Assembly: GCF_026745355.1 (NCBI RefSeq)
Contig: NC_079202.1
Coordinates: forward strand, 38,032,543-38,096,542
Length of the DNA: 64,000 nt
Direction of reading: 5' to 3'
Origin: Beta vulgaris subsp. vulgaris
Taxonomy: Eukaryota; Streptophyta; Magnoliopsida; Caryophyllales; Amaranthaceae
In this document: positions 23,141-36,067 of the stretch, piece after piece
Numbering within the stretch: position 1 is the stretch's first letter
How the letters are laid out: each line of letters begins with the position of its first letter
Translations under genes and position numbers: made by a program
The notes under the pieces: generated by a model
Seen by the model: only the letters and a program-made list of their open reading frames with translations
The model's database searches: none
Told to the model about the DNA's origin: nothing

Positions 23141-23966
23141 TAGGTAAATACCCTCAATAAATACCCTCCTTTTACTGCAAAACCAAGTTGAGCTGAAATT
23201 AACTTAATTTCACAACTTCTCCCAATACTACTCTCATCTTCTCTACTTCCTTCCTCTAAATATCACATTCAAAAAAAAAAAACAAAGTAAAAGTTAGGAA
23301 ACTCATTAGTAAGTAAATAAGTTCATCAAAAGAAAAAACACAAAAAAAGAGTTTAAGTTATAATTAAGTAAACTTAGAAACTCACCTAGAAATTAAGAAA
23401 ATCACAAAAAAAAGGTAGAAAATTTGCAAAAAGGAAGTGCATCATTGAGCTAGCAAGGTAAAGTTGAAGGTTTTATTATTTTTTTTGATAATTTTCTCAA
23501 TCATCTAATAACTTTCTCCTTGTTTCTTCTTACCATCTTTTTTTAATTTTTGGAGTAATTTGGGTATGAGGAAGTCCTAATAGGTTCCTAACCTTTAATT
23601 ATCCCACCTAGAATAGTCAACTCTAATAGGGAGACTCTTAGGAAATAATGTGCTTATGTGATTTTCTTGATCAAGTTGTTACTCATCACAAAAAAAAAAG
23701 GTGTTTTTCATAAAAACTCAAGTAAAGTTGTGCATAAACATCTCCATAAAAAAGAAAAAGTGATGCTGTAATTATAATCAGTTTTAATTTCATGCTTTAT
23801 TTTATTTTTTGTCTGTATCATATACATAGTGTTTAGAATGTAATATTTTTCCTAAAACTTTCAAGATGTTTCCAGCAACTGGGTTTTGTAATTTCTAAAG
23901 AACGAATTTTGTACAAATAATAAAAAATCATACAACTTTGTTATGCAAAACAGATTTTGTCTAATA

Positions 23967-24225
23967 CTCCCTCTGTTTTTTTTATCTTTCTCACTTGGAA
24001 TCTTGACACTATTCATGCATAAAGAGAATCTTCTCAAATGTTCTCAATTTATAAGAAAAAACATAGTCATGTGGGGTCTTGTTTGATTCGTCTCAATTAG
24101 TACTTTATTAATATTCAATCGTTATAATTTTTACTACTTTTATATAATGAAAGATATTTAAGTTTTAAAACGTGCATTGGAAGACGCACACAGGAAAGTG
24201 AGAATGATAAAAAAAACAGAGGGAG
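23967..24225. mobile_element. Stowaway-like (Tc1/mariner) MITE, 259 bp
   Basis: Terminal inverted repeats CTCCCTCTGTTTTTTTTATC and its inverse ending CAGAGGGAG are flanked by TA (23965-23966, 24226-24227). The other LTR copy has the uninterrupted sequence GTCTAGTACCACC near 29318, a natural empty site. That confirms the boundaries and shows the MITE arrived after the LTR pair was formed. Confidence 0.9.
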
Positions 24226-25223
24226 TACCACCTAAGCTTGTTCTATCAATAAAGTTCAAAGTAAAAATCATTTAGTAAAAATAAAAAAACAAAGTTTCAA
24301 TAAAACATTAGTGGATTTTAAATAATATAAAAATCATGTTCATATGAATTTTATACAATTTTATATCATTTTTTCAGAAACGTTCATGTAAATCACTAAA
24401 TTCCAGAAGACTGAATTTTCTCTTCAGTTAAGGAAATAATTAAAATGTGGTATTAACAATTTCCAACTAAAGTTAAAATTTTCAGTATAGTCTTTCAAAA
24501 TATCTAAAATGACCATACCAAAACTCACGTCAAACTAAGTTCAATTAATTAGATTTCAAAGAATAAATTGTATAAATTCTTGTTTTGGCATAAAATTCGC
24601 CATAATTAAAGTTGTTACTAAAACTTTGTACCATTTTGACACAACATAAAGAACTCATGGACCTATCCATAGATGCATCACATGCTCAATTTAACGTTAT
24701 GTATAGAAAGTTATGATTTTTGAAAGTCAATACTAGAATAAAAGTGCAATCGGAAAAATGAAATAAAGTGATTAACTCAAGTTTCATAAAAGAAATTGTT
24801 TTCTTTTCCCACGAAAGTGTTCATTAAAAATCATGAAAATTTAAGTTTCTCTTAAAATGACTCATTTTATCATGTAAATAAAAATCAATAAAAATTATCA
24901 TAAAAAATCAAATTAAAGAGCTTAATTAATCTCTAATTTTCACAAGTTTACAAATAAACATGAATTCCAAAGCCCATTCAAGGATATGAAGAACAAGGAG
25001 CCTCATGGTGAAGATTAATATTGAATATTTTGTATAGATCATAGATTTTCGACCGTTTCATGTGTCTCACTTTAAATGGTTAAATTCCAATTAGCAAAAC
25101 ACAAATCTCCAACTTCAATCTCAAATTGATCATTTCTCTCCAAAAGACTTAATAATCTTCAATTAAGATTTTTTCTCAAAAGCCTCAATTCGGAAGTAAA
25201 CCTCTCCTTCTAAGACCTCTCAA

Positions 25224-25910
25224 AAATCGTAAATGGGATCACTAATTAAGGTGGTTATTTCAATCCTCGATTAATCGCTAATTAGAGTGATTAACTCAAA
25301 CTCTTTACTTAATAATTAATTAAGTTAATTATCTTTAACCTTGGTTAATCGACAATTAGGCTGATTAGCTTAACCTTTCATCATATTTAATCACTAATTA
25401 AAGTAATTATCTTAAAACTTTGATTAGTCACTAATTAAGGTGATTAAATTAACTCATTTCATATTTAATCACTATTTAGAGTGGTTACCTTAAACCTTAA
25501 TGATCGTTAATTAACACGATTATTTTTTCATATTTAATCACTAATTATAGTGATTATCTTAAACATTAATAATCGTTAATTAGGGTGATTATTTTTCACA
25601 TTTAATCATTAATTAGAGTGATTATCTTAATCCTTAATAATTAATTAGGGTGATTATTTTCTCATTTAATCACTAGTTAAAGTGATTATCTTCAACTTTA
25701 AGAATCGTTAATTAGGACGATTATTTTTCTCATATAATCACCAATTAGAGTGATTATCTTAAGTCTTGAATAATCACTAATTAGGGTGATTATCTTAATA
25801 TCCATTTTTAATCACTAATTAAGGTGATTATCTTGATCCTCCTCATATTTAATCACTAATTGGAGTGATTATCCTAACCCTATTTCAATCACTAATTGGA
25901 GTGATTACCT
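25224..25910. repeat. tandem array of palindromic units in the left LTR
   Basis: Roughly 18-20 units of 30-45 bp follow one another, each built on AATCACTAATTAGAGTGATT, where AATCACT and AGTGATT are inverted. Unit length and linker vary. The same array is in the other LTR at 40435-41110, so it was part of the element when it inserted. Confidence 0.85.
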
Positions 25911-26152
25911 TATTCCTAATAGATTTGTTTAATTCTAAAGGTGAATTATTCATAACCTATTCTTCGCTTTTATTTCCCAAATAGAATTGGTCATTTAGGA
26001 TGAAACATAAGATCGAACTATGATGATTTTGATCCATGAGTGGATTCCAATCCCGCAATGATTGGCACGTAGTGCAACTTCGATGCTCAAACCTACCATT
26101 TATATGATATGTTGGTCCTAAATAAGACAGTAAAAAATCGTATACCACAGGT

Positions 26153-26170
26153 TGGCGACTTCACTGTGGA
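26153..26170 (+). promoter_or_regulatory. primer binding site of the LARD-like element
   Basis: TGGCGACTTCACTGTGGA lies five bases after the LTR end TACCA. It resembles the TGGCGAC-type tRNA primer sites of plant gypsy elements of the Ogre/Tat group, with a few mismatches. It sets the element's orientation. Confidence 0.55.
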
Positions 26171-28162
26171 TTTTACTTCCACTTGAAGTAAAAGAGGTTT
26201 GAACCTGAACAATGCGTTATTTCTCATATGTATATATAATAAAAAGTTAATCATGGCTATTCACAATTTAATTTTTGTATATAGCATACTTTGTGAAAAA
26301 TTATGTGTGCTTGGTTGTTTATCGATCCATGCATGTGCACTCTTTTTAACTATTTTCTTATTAGGTCTGATACCTATGTCTATTGACAAGGGTCAAAATT
26401 TTAGAATGACAAATTAATGAATTAAGGGCATAAAACCTGCATCTACGAGCTATTACGACCGGCTCTGTCAGGAGCGTCCACCCGCGATGGACACAATGGA
26501 AGTGACTCAAGGCCACTTTAACATATTTTCTCATTAAAAGAATCACATTTTAGTTGACTTTTAGGACACAAGGATCAATGCACAAATGTCCTTTATTTAT
26601 TTCAGTTATTGAGTAATGTGAAAAAATTTCAAAAAATTCCTCACTCCGTTTTCAGTCGGTTAATATTTTAGTAATCATTAATTGTAGTTGAATTGCTGCC
26701 GAAATGATTATTGAAATACTAAGAGTATTCTTGTTTATTTATCACAAGTGTCATGTAAAAAAATGTTTGCTCACACATTTTCAAAAAAAAAAGAGAAAAA
26801 AACTCAATTAATTCAAATTGTTTTCTTTCAAAAAACAAAATTAAAAAAAAAAAAATCCTGTTTTGAAAATATGATCCCAAAACAAAAAAAAATGAAAAAT
26901 GAAAAGAGTCGTAATCATGAGTTCAAAATGTGTCATGTTTAGGAATTAGAACATATAGTCTAAAACACAAGTAGTCTAAAAAAAGAAGAAAAAATGGTGT
27001 CGAAAGGGATAATTGTTTATGAAAAAAAAGAAATATTCTTCCATTTCCTGCTAAAAACACATATAAAGAAAAATTCATCAGTCATTGAACATTATTAGTG
27101 TGTACATTTTAGGTACTTCAAATTAGTCTAATGCTAAGAGGTGGAATAGACGTATTCAAACAGGAGAATACATGAACTCGAAAAAGGTTGAGAAAAACCC
27201 GAGTACTTCACATTAGTCTAATACTAAAAGGTGGAACAGACGTCTTCAGTTAGGAGAACATATGGCTTGAAGCCCCGCAAACCGAAGTCTAAAAAGTTTA
27301 GGAAGTACCTGGTTTGTTTAATCGCTTTTATATTGTACATTGTAGGTAGAGCTATGTGCGGCTTGATCCCCTAAAATCTAATGTTATATGTATCTATTTT
27401 AGTTCCTTTGTTATGTAATGTACTAAAAGGGGTATGTAGACAACTCATTTTCTGAGTGCAACTGCGAAAAAAAAATTAAGCAAAATTTCATTTTTAATAT
27501 ATAAGAACTACGTTGGGCCTGATTCTCCATTCAAAAAATCATTTCAAGAAAAATTTCTTCCCCAAATCCAAATCCACTTATGGAGATACATAGGTAACCT
27601 TCGGGTTCGGCCCCCTTTTGCATTTAATATTTTCCTTTATGGTTTCAGCGCTTCAAAACAATCAATACATGCAGATCACCACAAAGAAGAATGATACCTG
27701 GGGCATTATAATTTACCAAAATGAGGACACATGACTCGTGATACCTCTTTTCTCTTATTTATGTAGCACTAGGAAATGGAAGGATATCATCAAATTGATT
27801 TTGAAAAAGGTTTTTGTATTATCCCAAAAAAAAAATTAGTCTATAAAGTGGAAGTCTAAAGTGGTAAAATGATTTGTTGAGGAATCATGCTTGTCTTCGA
27901 TAATCTAACGAATGTTCGTTATTTCAAGTTAGTTTTTCGAAAACCTGAGAAAAAAACGAGTTGCGATTGGTTGCCGGAATTTTGATCATCTTTCTAAACA
28001 CACGGGAATCAGTTTTCTTGATAGTCAAGTCATTATTCATTGAATAACAATAAGAATATATTCTTCATCCACTAATCACACTTTTTATCCATTAGTCAGA
28101 GAATAAGAATCATGAATAGACGTGAGAATAAGAATCAAATCCCATGTGTAAGAGGGAAGAAT
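26171..28162 (+). other. internal region of the LARD-like element, no coding sequence
   Basis: About 2 kb of AT-rich DNA lacks any frame resembling gag or pol. A unit of about 90 bp occurs twice (from 27113 and from 27203, each with GTACTTCA and TTAGTCTAAT). A purine-rich AAGAGGGAAGAA at about 28149-28160 precedes a TG, making it a candidate polypurine tract and 3' LTR start. That boundary is a guess. Confidence 0.5.
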
Positions 28163-29385
28163 CTGAATTTTTTTTCTGACAATTCGATAATGCGCCTAGC
28201 GCAAGGCGCCGTGCCTATCACAGGCTCATGCGTTTGGCGCAGCGTTATGAACAGTTTTGTTTTGCACGTTTTCGATGCATTTTTTTTAACGTATTAGGTA
28301 GTAAAGACTAATGATATTTTCCGAAAATCTAATGTTGCCTTATTTATGAGAAAATCCAAAAAAAATAAGAATATTTGTGTTTCCAACGAGATGTGATAAT
28401 GTCATTAGGGTGAGGTCATTAGAGTGATGTCATCAGGGTGATTAAGGATCAGATTTTTTGGTTTAAAATTTGATTTTTTACCTATTTGAAACCCTAGTTC
28501 ATCTCCCTCATTTCTCTACAAATAGCACCCTTCTTTTACTTCAAAACCAAGTTGCACTAAAATCAACTAAATTTCACAACTTCTCTCAATACTACTCCCA
28601 TCTTCTCTAGTTCCTTCCTCTAAAAATCACATTAAAAAAAAGAAAGTAAAAGTTAGGAAAGTCATTTTTAAGTAAAGAAGTTCATCAAAAGAAAAAAAAC
28701 ACAAAAAAAAAGTTTAAGTTAGTAATTAAGTAAACTTAAAAACTCACTTAGAAATTAAGAAAATCACAAAAAAAATAGGTAGAAAAATTCGCAAAAAGAA
28801 AGTGCACCATTGAGCTAGCAAGGTACAGTTGAAGGTTTTATTATTTTTTTGATTATTTCCTCAATCATCTACAAATTTTCTCATTGTTTCTTCCTACCAT
28901 TTTTTTTTAATTTTTGGAGTGATTTGGGTATGAGGAAGTTCTAATAGGTTCCCAACCTTAAATCACCCCACCTAGAATGGTCAACTCTAATGGGGGAGAC
29001 TCTTAGGAAATAATGTGATTATGTGATTTTCTTAATCAAGTTGTTATTCATCACCAAAAGTGTATTTTTCATAAAAATTTAAGTTATGTTGTGCATAAAC
29101 ATCTCCATAAAAAAGAAAATGTGATGATGTAATTATAATCAGTTTTAATTTCGTGCTTGGTTTCATTTTTTTCGTCTGTATCATATAAATAGCTTTTATA
29201 ATGTAATATTTTTCCTATGAAATTCAAGATGTTTCCAGAAACTAGGCTTTGGAATTTCTAAAAAACGAATTTTGTACAAATAATTAAAAATCATACAACT
29301 TTGTTGTGCAAAACTAATTGTGTCTAGTACCACCTAAGCTTGTTCTATCAATAAATTTCAAAGTTAAAATCATTTAAATAAAACT

Positions 29386-30480
29386 TGTTAGTCGAGTACA
29401 AACACTAAAACAACTACAAGAGGGGGGTGAATTGTAGTTGGGGAGATTTTCAATCTTTTTGCGGAAATAAAACAATCTTTAACTAAGAAAGAGACAAGTA
29501 CATAAACTTAAAAGAAATAAGCACACGTGATTTTTACAAGGAAAACTTCCTAGGCCCAATAGGAAGAAAAACCTTGACCATGAGGGATTTTGACTCAAAT
29601 TCTCTTTAATATACTAGGCCAAAATACTCTCTTTTGTACAACCTAATATTGGACCTTCTCAGTTCCTTCAGGAACTTGTTCCCTGACACCTTTTTCCCCC
29701 TGAACAAGTGACTTTCTCTCTTGACTTCGCTAGAAGTCTTTTCTTTCTCTCTTTTCTTTCTGTTTCTCTTTTTCTCTCAAATGATTACAGATTTTGTTTC
29801 TCTCAACCAAATCTCTAGTACAATGAATAACAATGAAAGAAGAGTAGAAAACGAATACACTTTCGTTGAATAATATTACATGAAAAACTGAAAGCATATA
29901 TCCTTAAGTTCGTTAAAACATAACAATATGTAGACAATTGATTGCCCCATGATCTTCTTCACACGTACACAGTGGGAGCTAAAATTTAGCTGCACTTCAT
30001 CGACTTTGTAGCCATTAGAAGTTGCGCTTAACCACTTCCACATCTTAAGCCACGATCTCGCGCATTAAGATAGGTAGGTTGTTGTGGTTCCTAAAATCTA
30101 GGAACTACTTCAACAGCCCTCCTTTTTAGGCGCTGGAAGTTAGCCGCTTCAAATCATATTGTGTTACTTGCTTCTCCTGTGCATACATAACTAACTTCCA
30201 ATAATATTATGGATTCTATTTTTTTTCACAAATTAAAGTCCATAATATAATCATGTAAAGATCAGTCAAAACACAAATAGGTTAAATAACTTAATTTTTG
30301 ATTAAGCTCATAATCAATTCTCCATAAGTTATTAAACAAGCTATTTGTGAGAGAAAATAATAAACCTAAATTACACTATAAATAAACTTAAATAATTAAA
30401 TCTAATAAAACGAACTAAACAAAACAAACTAAATTTAACGAAGATAAATATTTGTCATCATCAAAATAGTGAATACAATA
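29386..30480 (-). repeat. 3' LTR of the SIRE-type element
   Basis: It begins TGTTAGTCGAG in plus orientation and is near-identical to 38109-39202. Its inner end reads GAATACAATA where the other copy has GAATACAACA, so the terminal CA has mutated to TA here. Confidence 0.9.
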
Positions 30481-30483
30481 ATA

Positions 30484-30497
30484 TTTCCCCTTTTTGA
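30484..30497 (-). promoter_or_regulatory. polypurine tract of the SIRE-type element
   Basis: The minus strand reads ATCAAAAAGGGGAAA immediately before the 3' LTR, matching the usual copia/SIRE pattern. Confidence 0.75.
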
Positions 30498-31008
30498 TGA
30501 TGACAAATAATTGGTTAAAAAAACTTTTTTTCATTTTTATCATAAAGAAATAAAAATAGCAAAACACACAACCTAAGTAACTAGACTCAACTATGACTGG
30601 GAACACAGACTAGGAGTGAGCAAGACAAGCATAGGAACTAAGATGAGAAAAAAAATTTGACTATACCAATAACATCTCTTCCCCCTTTTGTCATTATCAA
30701 AACTAAGGTTATAAATCTGCAGCACTAGAGAATCAACAGTCTAGGCAGCAAGCAAGTAGCTCAAACAGATATCTTATAATATTAGCCATCCTAGCACACC
30801 AAAAATACGAAAGAAAGAAAGCAACAAAATGGACAGCAGTCAATGAGAAAAATGCACAATACAAGAGTAAAGAGAAGAGAGTAGATATGAAAGTACTTCA
30901 TGTGTCTCAGAAGGACGCATGAAGAGAAAGCAAAAACTAAATTGTTGCACAAATATTATAGCCAAAAAAAAAAACTTGTCCATTTAAGCATTGTTTTAAA
31001 GAGAGAAA

Positions 31009-32346
31009 TTAGGGCCTGGGGCGTTTGAAGAGGGTGGTGACCACGGAATCAATCTTGGAGACTACACCATCAACTTTGTTCCTGATCCCAGTATCAGCTT
31101 GCTTGATAGCTAACAGGTGTTGCTGCTGCTGAGAGTCCAAAGTGGAGACGGTTGCCTCAATGATGTTGATCCTATAATGCAGGAGAGTCAGAGATTCTTG
31201 AATATCCCGTAGCATCCTGTGAAGTCCAGTAGTTGAAAGCATAGGGAAATCAACAGCTATAGAAGGAACTGCATCTGAGTCCAAGTTAATGAGCACAACA
31301 TCACCCTGATCCTGCTCCTTCAGAGACTTGGACCCAACAAGTCTTAGACTCTTTCTCACAGACCCAGCAGGAACTCCTTCTTAACCCAATTTTCTCTTAA
31401 CACCCACCTCCACCTTAACAGGTTTCTCCTCCCTCTCAAAATCCAACTTTCGATTGACCACCCGTAAACTGAGTCTTGACAAGATGTCTTTGGTTAAGTA
31501 GTTTTCAGGTTCAAGATAAAAAGAAGGACTGGCAGGAAGTTTTACTTTGCTTTGTTTGAAAATGGTGGTGAGAAGATTGCCATAACCAACTTTGGTATTG
31601 TGAGAAATGCAGTATGACAGATGAGAAATTATTAAAGAAGGAAAGTTAATCTTGATGTTCTTGGCAAGGCAGTACATAATGGAGAGGTCCATTAAATTTG
31701 CATGTGTTCTTTTTGAGGATCTGGGTAAGACAAAACGCCACACAAATTGAAATAAAAGTTTATGAAAAGGGGAGAGTTCTTTTTGATTAAGAGACAAGGC
31801 ATTCGGATTTCCGTTAAAGAAAGTGAGAACTTTGTCATTAGAAACTCCATTGATATTCAATTTTGCTCTACCCTTCACATATTCTTTGTACCCCTCAGAT
31901 GGCACTTCAAACCACTCACTCAACTTTTTCTCGGTTAGGGTTACAACACTCCCATTAACAACACTAACATAGACACCTTCAGTAATATTAAAACTAGAAT
32001 AAAAATCACGCATTTCTTTTTCAGACAATCCATCATCCAGACTAACAACTTTCATACATTTTTGAAATATTAGAATGTTCAACAATTCCGTCCATTTTGA
32101 TTTTTTGCACCATGCAATATCAATACAAAAACCCACAAGAAATTGAGATGATTTTGTTTTCTTACCTCTCTTTGTAGGAATATTAATTTCCTTTTCTTGT
32201 TCGCTTTCAACTTCATTTTCAGCTTCTTCATGTTTAGGAGAGAAAGATTCATGGGCGGATTATTCGGCTTTCGAACCAGTTGAGTCTTCTTGGGATTTCG
32301 ACGATTCTTGAGCACTAAGGTCTTCTAGTGATGGAATTTTCTCCAT
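31009..32346 (-). pseudogene. envelope-like / plant-transposon-protein ORF of the SIRE-type element
   Basis: One frame runs from ATG at 32346 (MEKIPSLEDLSAQ) to the stop at 31009, broken only by TAA at 32260-32262 and TAA at 31381-31383. It contains FYSSFNI, EKKLSEWFEVPSEGY, FHKLLFQFVWRFVLPRSSKR, LMDLSIMYCLAKNIKINFP and a tail with a heptad-like LTLLHYRINIIEATVSTLDS stretch. This pattern is that of the 'putative plant transposon protein' domain found in the third ORF of SIRE and Athila/Calypso elements, often called env-like. I see no clear transmembrane segment or signal peptide. It lies between RNase H and the 3' LTR, the expected place. Whether such proteins are envelopes is unproven. Confidence 0.75.
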
Positions 32347-32918
32347 CGAAACCGCTCCTGGTCACCGGAATTTTTCCTGTGGTAAGACATGGTGAAAAGT
32401 TTTTGGAGAGAGGTTGAAGAAGAGTTGGAGTGTAATAGAGAGATGAAGTGAAGGGACAGTGATGTGATGGGTTGGGGTTATAAAGTAATGATGAAGCCAT
32501 GTGAAAGTAAATAAAAGGGTGAGAGGTTTAGTGAAACGGTTTATGGGGTTTTGTGAGAATTTAATGAAATTTCTCTTTTTAACTTAGATTAACTGAATTT
32601 GCATTTTGGGTTAAAATACATGTTGACGCATTGAAGCATAGAATTTAAGAGGGATAAAGAGAAAAGATAATTAAAGAATTATGGAAAAAGAAAATAAGAA
32701 AAGAAAAAAAATACTCTTGCATGTGATAAGCTTTGTCCAAAATGTACAATCCACTTACGTATCAAATTTTTTTGCAAGGACACTAAGGGTAATATTCAAA
32801 GACAAATGTGAGTCCTTATACTTGACCCTAGGTGTATGAAATTTATTCATGAAAGTTGCAGGGCACACTTAGTAAGAAATGACTCTTAGGGAATTAATAT
32901 CATTGGTACATTCAAAAA
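32347..32918 (-). other. spacer between pol and the envelope-like ORF
   Basis: About 570 bp of AT-rich sequence on the SIRE-type element. No gene was seen. It would hold any splice acceptor or promoter used to express the downstream ORF. Confidence 0.5.
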
Positions 32919-35900
32919 TCAATTCATACCTAGTTCCAAGCAAATCTTTGCAAACCTGTCCCTAGAGCGTGGTTTAGTCAAGATGTCAGCTATTTGATTT
33001 TCAGTGGGACAAAAATCAACTTTGACTAACCCCTTTATTTTCTACATTGTCCTTTAAGAAATGATGACGAATGTGAATATGCTTGACCCTAGAGTGATGA
33101 ACTGGATCCTTGGAAATGCATATGGCGGTATTATCACAAAATATAGGAACAAACTTAAATTTTATGCCAAAGTCGCGTACCTGTTGTTTGATCCATAATA
33201 CCTGGGAACAACATGCTACATACTCGGCTTCGGCTGTTGAAAGAGCAACAGTGTTTTGCTTCTTTTAGCTCCAAGAAACTAAGCTTGATCCTAGGAACTG
33301 GGCAATGCCAGAAGTGCTTTTTCGATTTACCAAGTCTCCAGCATAGTCAGCATCAGAGTAGCTAATTAGATCAAAGATGTCACTTCGAGGATAGAATAAA
33401 CAAAGATCATCGCTGCCTTTCAAATGCCTAAGGATCCTTTTGACTGTTGTAAGTGGGATTCCTTAGGATTTGATTGGAATCTTGCACATAAACAACACTA
33501 AAGGAAATATCAGGTCTACTGCAGTTAAATAAAGTAAGGATCCAATCATACCTCTGTAGAGTTTCTGATCTATGGACTTACCACTTGGATCCTCATCTAA
33601 CCTTGTTCCTGTTCCTATTGGAGTATGGTTGGTTTTTGCTTGATCCACCCATATTTTTTCAGTAACTCCTTCACATATTTTTGCTGATGGATCATTGTTC
33701 CTCTTTCAGTTTGCTTGATTTGCAATCCGAGAAAGAAGTTTAATTCTCCCATCATGCTCATTTCAAATTCACTACTCATTAAATCAGCAAATTCCTTACA
33801 AAGAGATTCGTTAGTGGCACCAAAGATTATATCATCCACATAAATCTGAACAACTAGAATGTCTGTTCCTTTAGATCTAAGGAACAGGGTTCTATCAACT
33901 TTACCTCTTATAAACTCATGTGAAAGTAAGAATTTTGAGAGTTTTTCATACCAAGATCTAGGAACTCGCTTCAGCCCATAAAGAGCATTATCTAGCTTAT
34001 AGACATGGTTCAGAAGATCAGGGTTTTCGAATCCTGGAGGTTGTTCCACATAGACGTCTTCTACTAAATACCCATTTGAAAAGGCACATTTGACGTCCAT
34101 TTGGTACAACCTAAAACCCATGAATGCAGCAAAGGCAATCAAAATTCTTATTGCTTCTATCCTAGCCACAGGAGCAAAGGTTTCATCGAAATCAATACCT
34201 TCTTGTTGATTATACCCTTTAGCTACGAGTCTGGCTTTGTTCCTTATGACTGTTCCATGCTCATCCAGCTTGTTTATGAAGACCCATTTCAGCCCAATTA
34301 CCTTTTGCTTCTTAGGCTTGGTTTCAAGATGCCAGACCTTGTTCCTCTGGAACTCATTCAGTTGCTCTTGTATGGCATTTATCCAGTCAGACTCCAGTAG
34401 GGCGTCATTGTGATCTCGAGGTTCTGTCATGGACAAAAAAGCTTGGAAAGCACCAAAATTTTTAAGTCGTCTGAGTTCCCTTCTCGATATCACTTACGAT
34501 CAAGTCTAAAGGATGGGATTTCTGGTGTTTCCAGGGTCTTGGTTCAAATCTCCTTGTTTCTGCTCCTTCAGCTTGAGGATCTACAGTTGCTTCATTTTGA
34601 TGAAGGTCTTGCTGTTCCTCCTAAGTGATAGGATCAGGAACAGTTATCTCATTTTCAGGAATACACTTCTTGTCAGTACTTGCAGGTGTTAGTTCCTCAT
34701 CAAACTCGGCTGACTCTTCAGAACGAGTCAGTCCAATTTCAAAATCATTTTCATGACCTTGATCCTACATAGAGTTAGTTTCATCAAAAATAATATGGAC
34801 ACTTTCCTCAACACACATTGTTCTTTTGTTGTAAACTCTATATGCTTTACTATTTAAAGTATATCCTATAAAAATTGTCTCATCACTTCTAGCATCAAAT
34901 TTTCCTAAATTGTCTTTACCATTATTGTGTACAAAACATCTAGATCTACATCCAAAGATTCTAAAGTATGAGATATTGGGTTTTCTTCCTTTGAGGATTT
35001 CGTATGGGATCTTCAATGTAATAGGTCTCAGCATGACCCTATTAATGATATAGCATGTCGTGTTCACTACTTCAGCCTAGAAGTTCTTCGGAAGATTACT
35101 GGCTATAATCATTGTCCTTGCCATGTCCTCCAGAGTACGATTCCTCCTCTCCACCACGCCATTTTGTTGTGGGGTCCTGGGAGCTGAGAAGTTGTGGTCT
35201 AGTCCTTCATTACTGCAAAACTCATAAAACTTGGAGATTTCAAACTCCTTACCATGATCAGAACGCAAATGCTTAATTTTAAAACCACTTACTCTTTGTA
35301 TTCTTTTAGCAAAGCTTACAAATTCATCAAAAGTTTCATCTTTGCTATGAAGAAAAATAACCCAAGTGTATCTTGAAAAATCATCAACTATAACAAGTAC
35401 ATATCTCTTACCAGATCTGCTTTGGATTCGAACAGGGCCACATAAGTCCGTATGAATAAATTCAAGAGGACAATGTGTACTTACCAATTTCTTTGATTTG
35501 AACGAGGATCTAACTTGTTTACCTTTCGCACATGGTCCACAAACTTCATGATTAGAGGGTTTGATTGTTGGTAGACCAACAACTAAATCCTTACCACTTA
35601 GCTTGTGGAGTAAGGTCATACTTACATGACCACATCTTTATGCCATAGGAGTGGTTCATTGTCAATAGCACTTAAACAAGTTAGATTGTTCCTAGGAACC
35701 AGGTTTAGGTCAACAACATAAGTGTTTCCCTTCCTAGTTCCTTCCAAAATCTTGGTACCTGTTCCTGTATTACTTACTACACAACACTCATCAGTAAACT
35801 TCACATTGTTACCTTTATCACAAAATTGAGAAATACTAAGTAGATTGTGTTTTAAACCCTCGACCAAAAATACATTATGTATGGAGACTTTCCTACCTTT

Positions 35901-36067
35901 CCAACAGCTACAATATTAACTGTAAAATTGTCTCCAAATGTCACAGTTCCTCCATCATAGGCTAAAAGCAAGAGAAATTTATTTTTGTCTCCAGTCATGT
36001 GCTTAGAACAACTGCTATCGAGGTACCACAGGTTGTGCGCCCTCACTTTAGCCTGTATCCAAAACAA
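32919..36067 (-). pseudogene. SIRE-type Pol: protease, integrase, RT, RNase H
   Basis: Domains follow in copia order on the minus strand. Protease: WYLDSSCSKHMTG near 36010, with Ser replacing the Gly of the usual D-S-G. Pre-integrase: HNLLSISQFCDKGNNVKF. Integrase: GPCAKGKQ, HTDLCGPV, VDDFSRYTW and the Glu in [61 protein letters not shown] and YVDDIIFG. RNase H: DADYAGD and STAEAEY, ending with the stop at 32919-32921. Stops are seen near 35077 (where Trp is expected) and 33267, and frames shift near 34500-34630 and 33480. The RT core block (33615-34493) is uninterrupted. Confidence 0.9.

Larger units (their letters stand above)
23160..26147 (+). repeat. 5' LTR of the LARD-like element, 5'-truncated
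   Basis: It aligns with 28510-29385 and 39203-41720 over its whole length, from CAAAACCAAGTTG to the end TATACCA. A Stowaway-like MITE (23967-24225) is unique to this copy. The palindromic array (25224-25910) is shared. The missing first part would contain the promoter. Confidence 0.8.

Noticed and set aside
30415..30606. 63-residue ORF at the SIRE 3' LTR
   Set aside because: It spans the LTR end and polypurine tract and is not conserved with any element protein.
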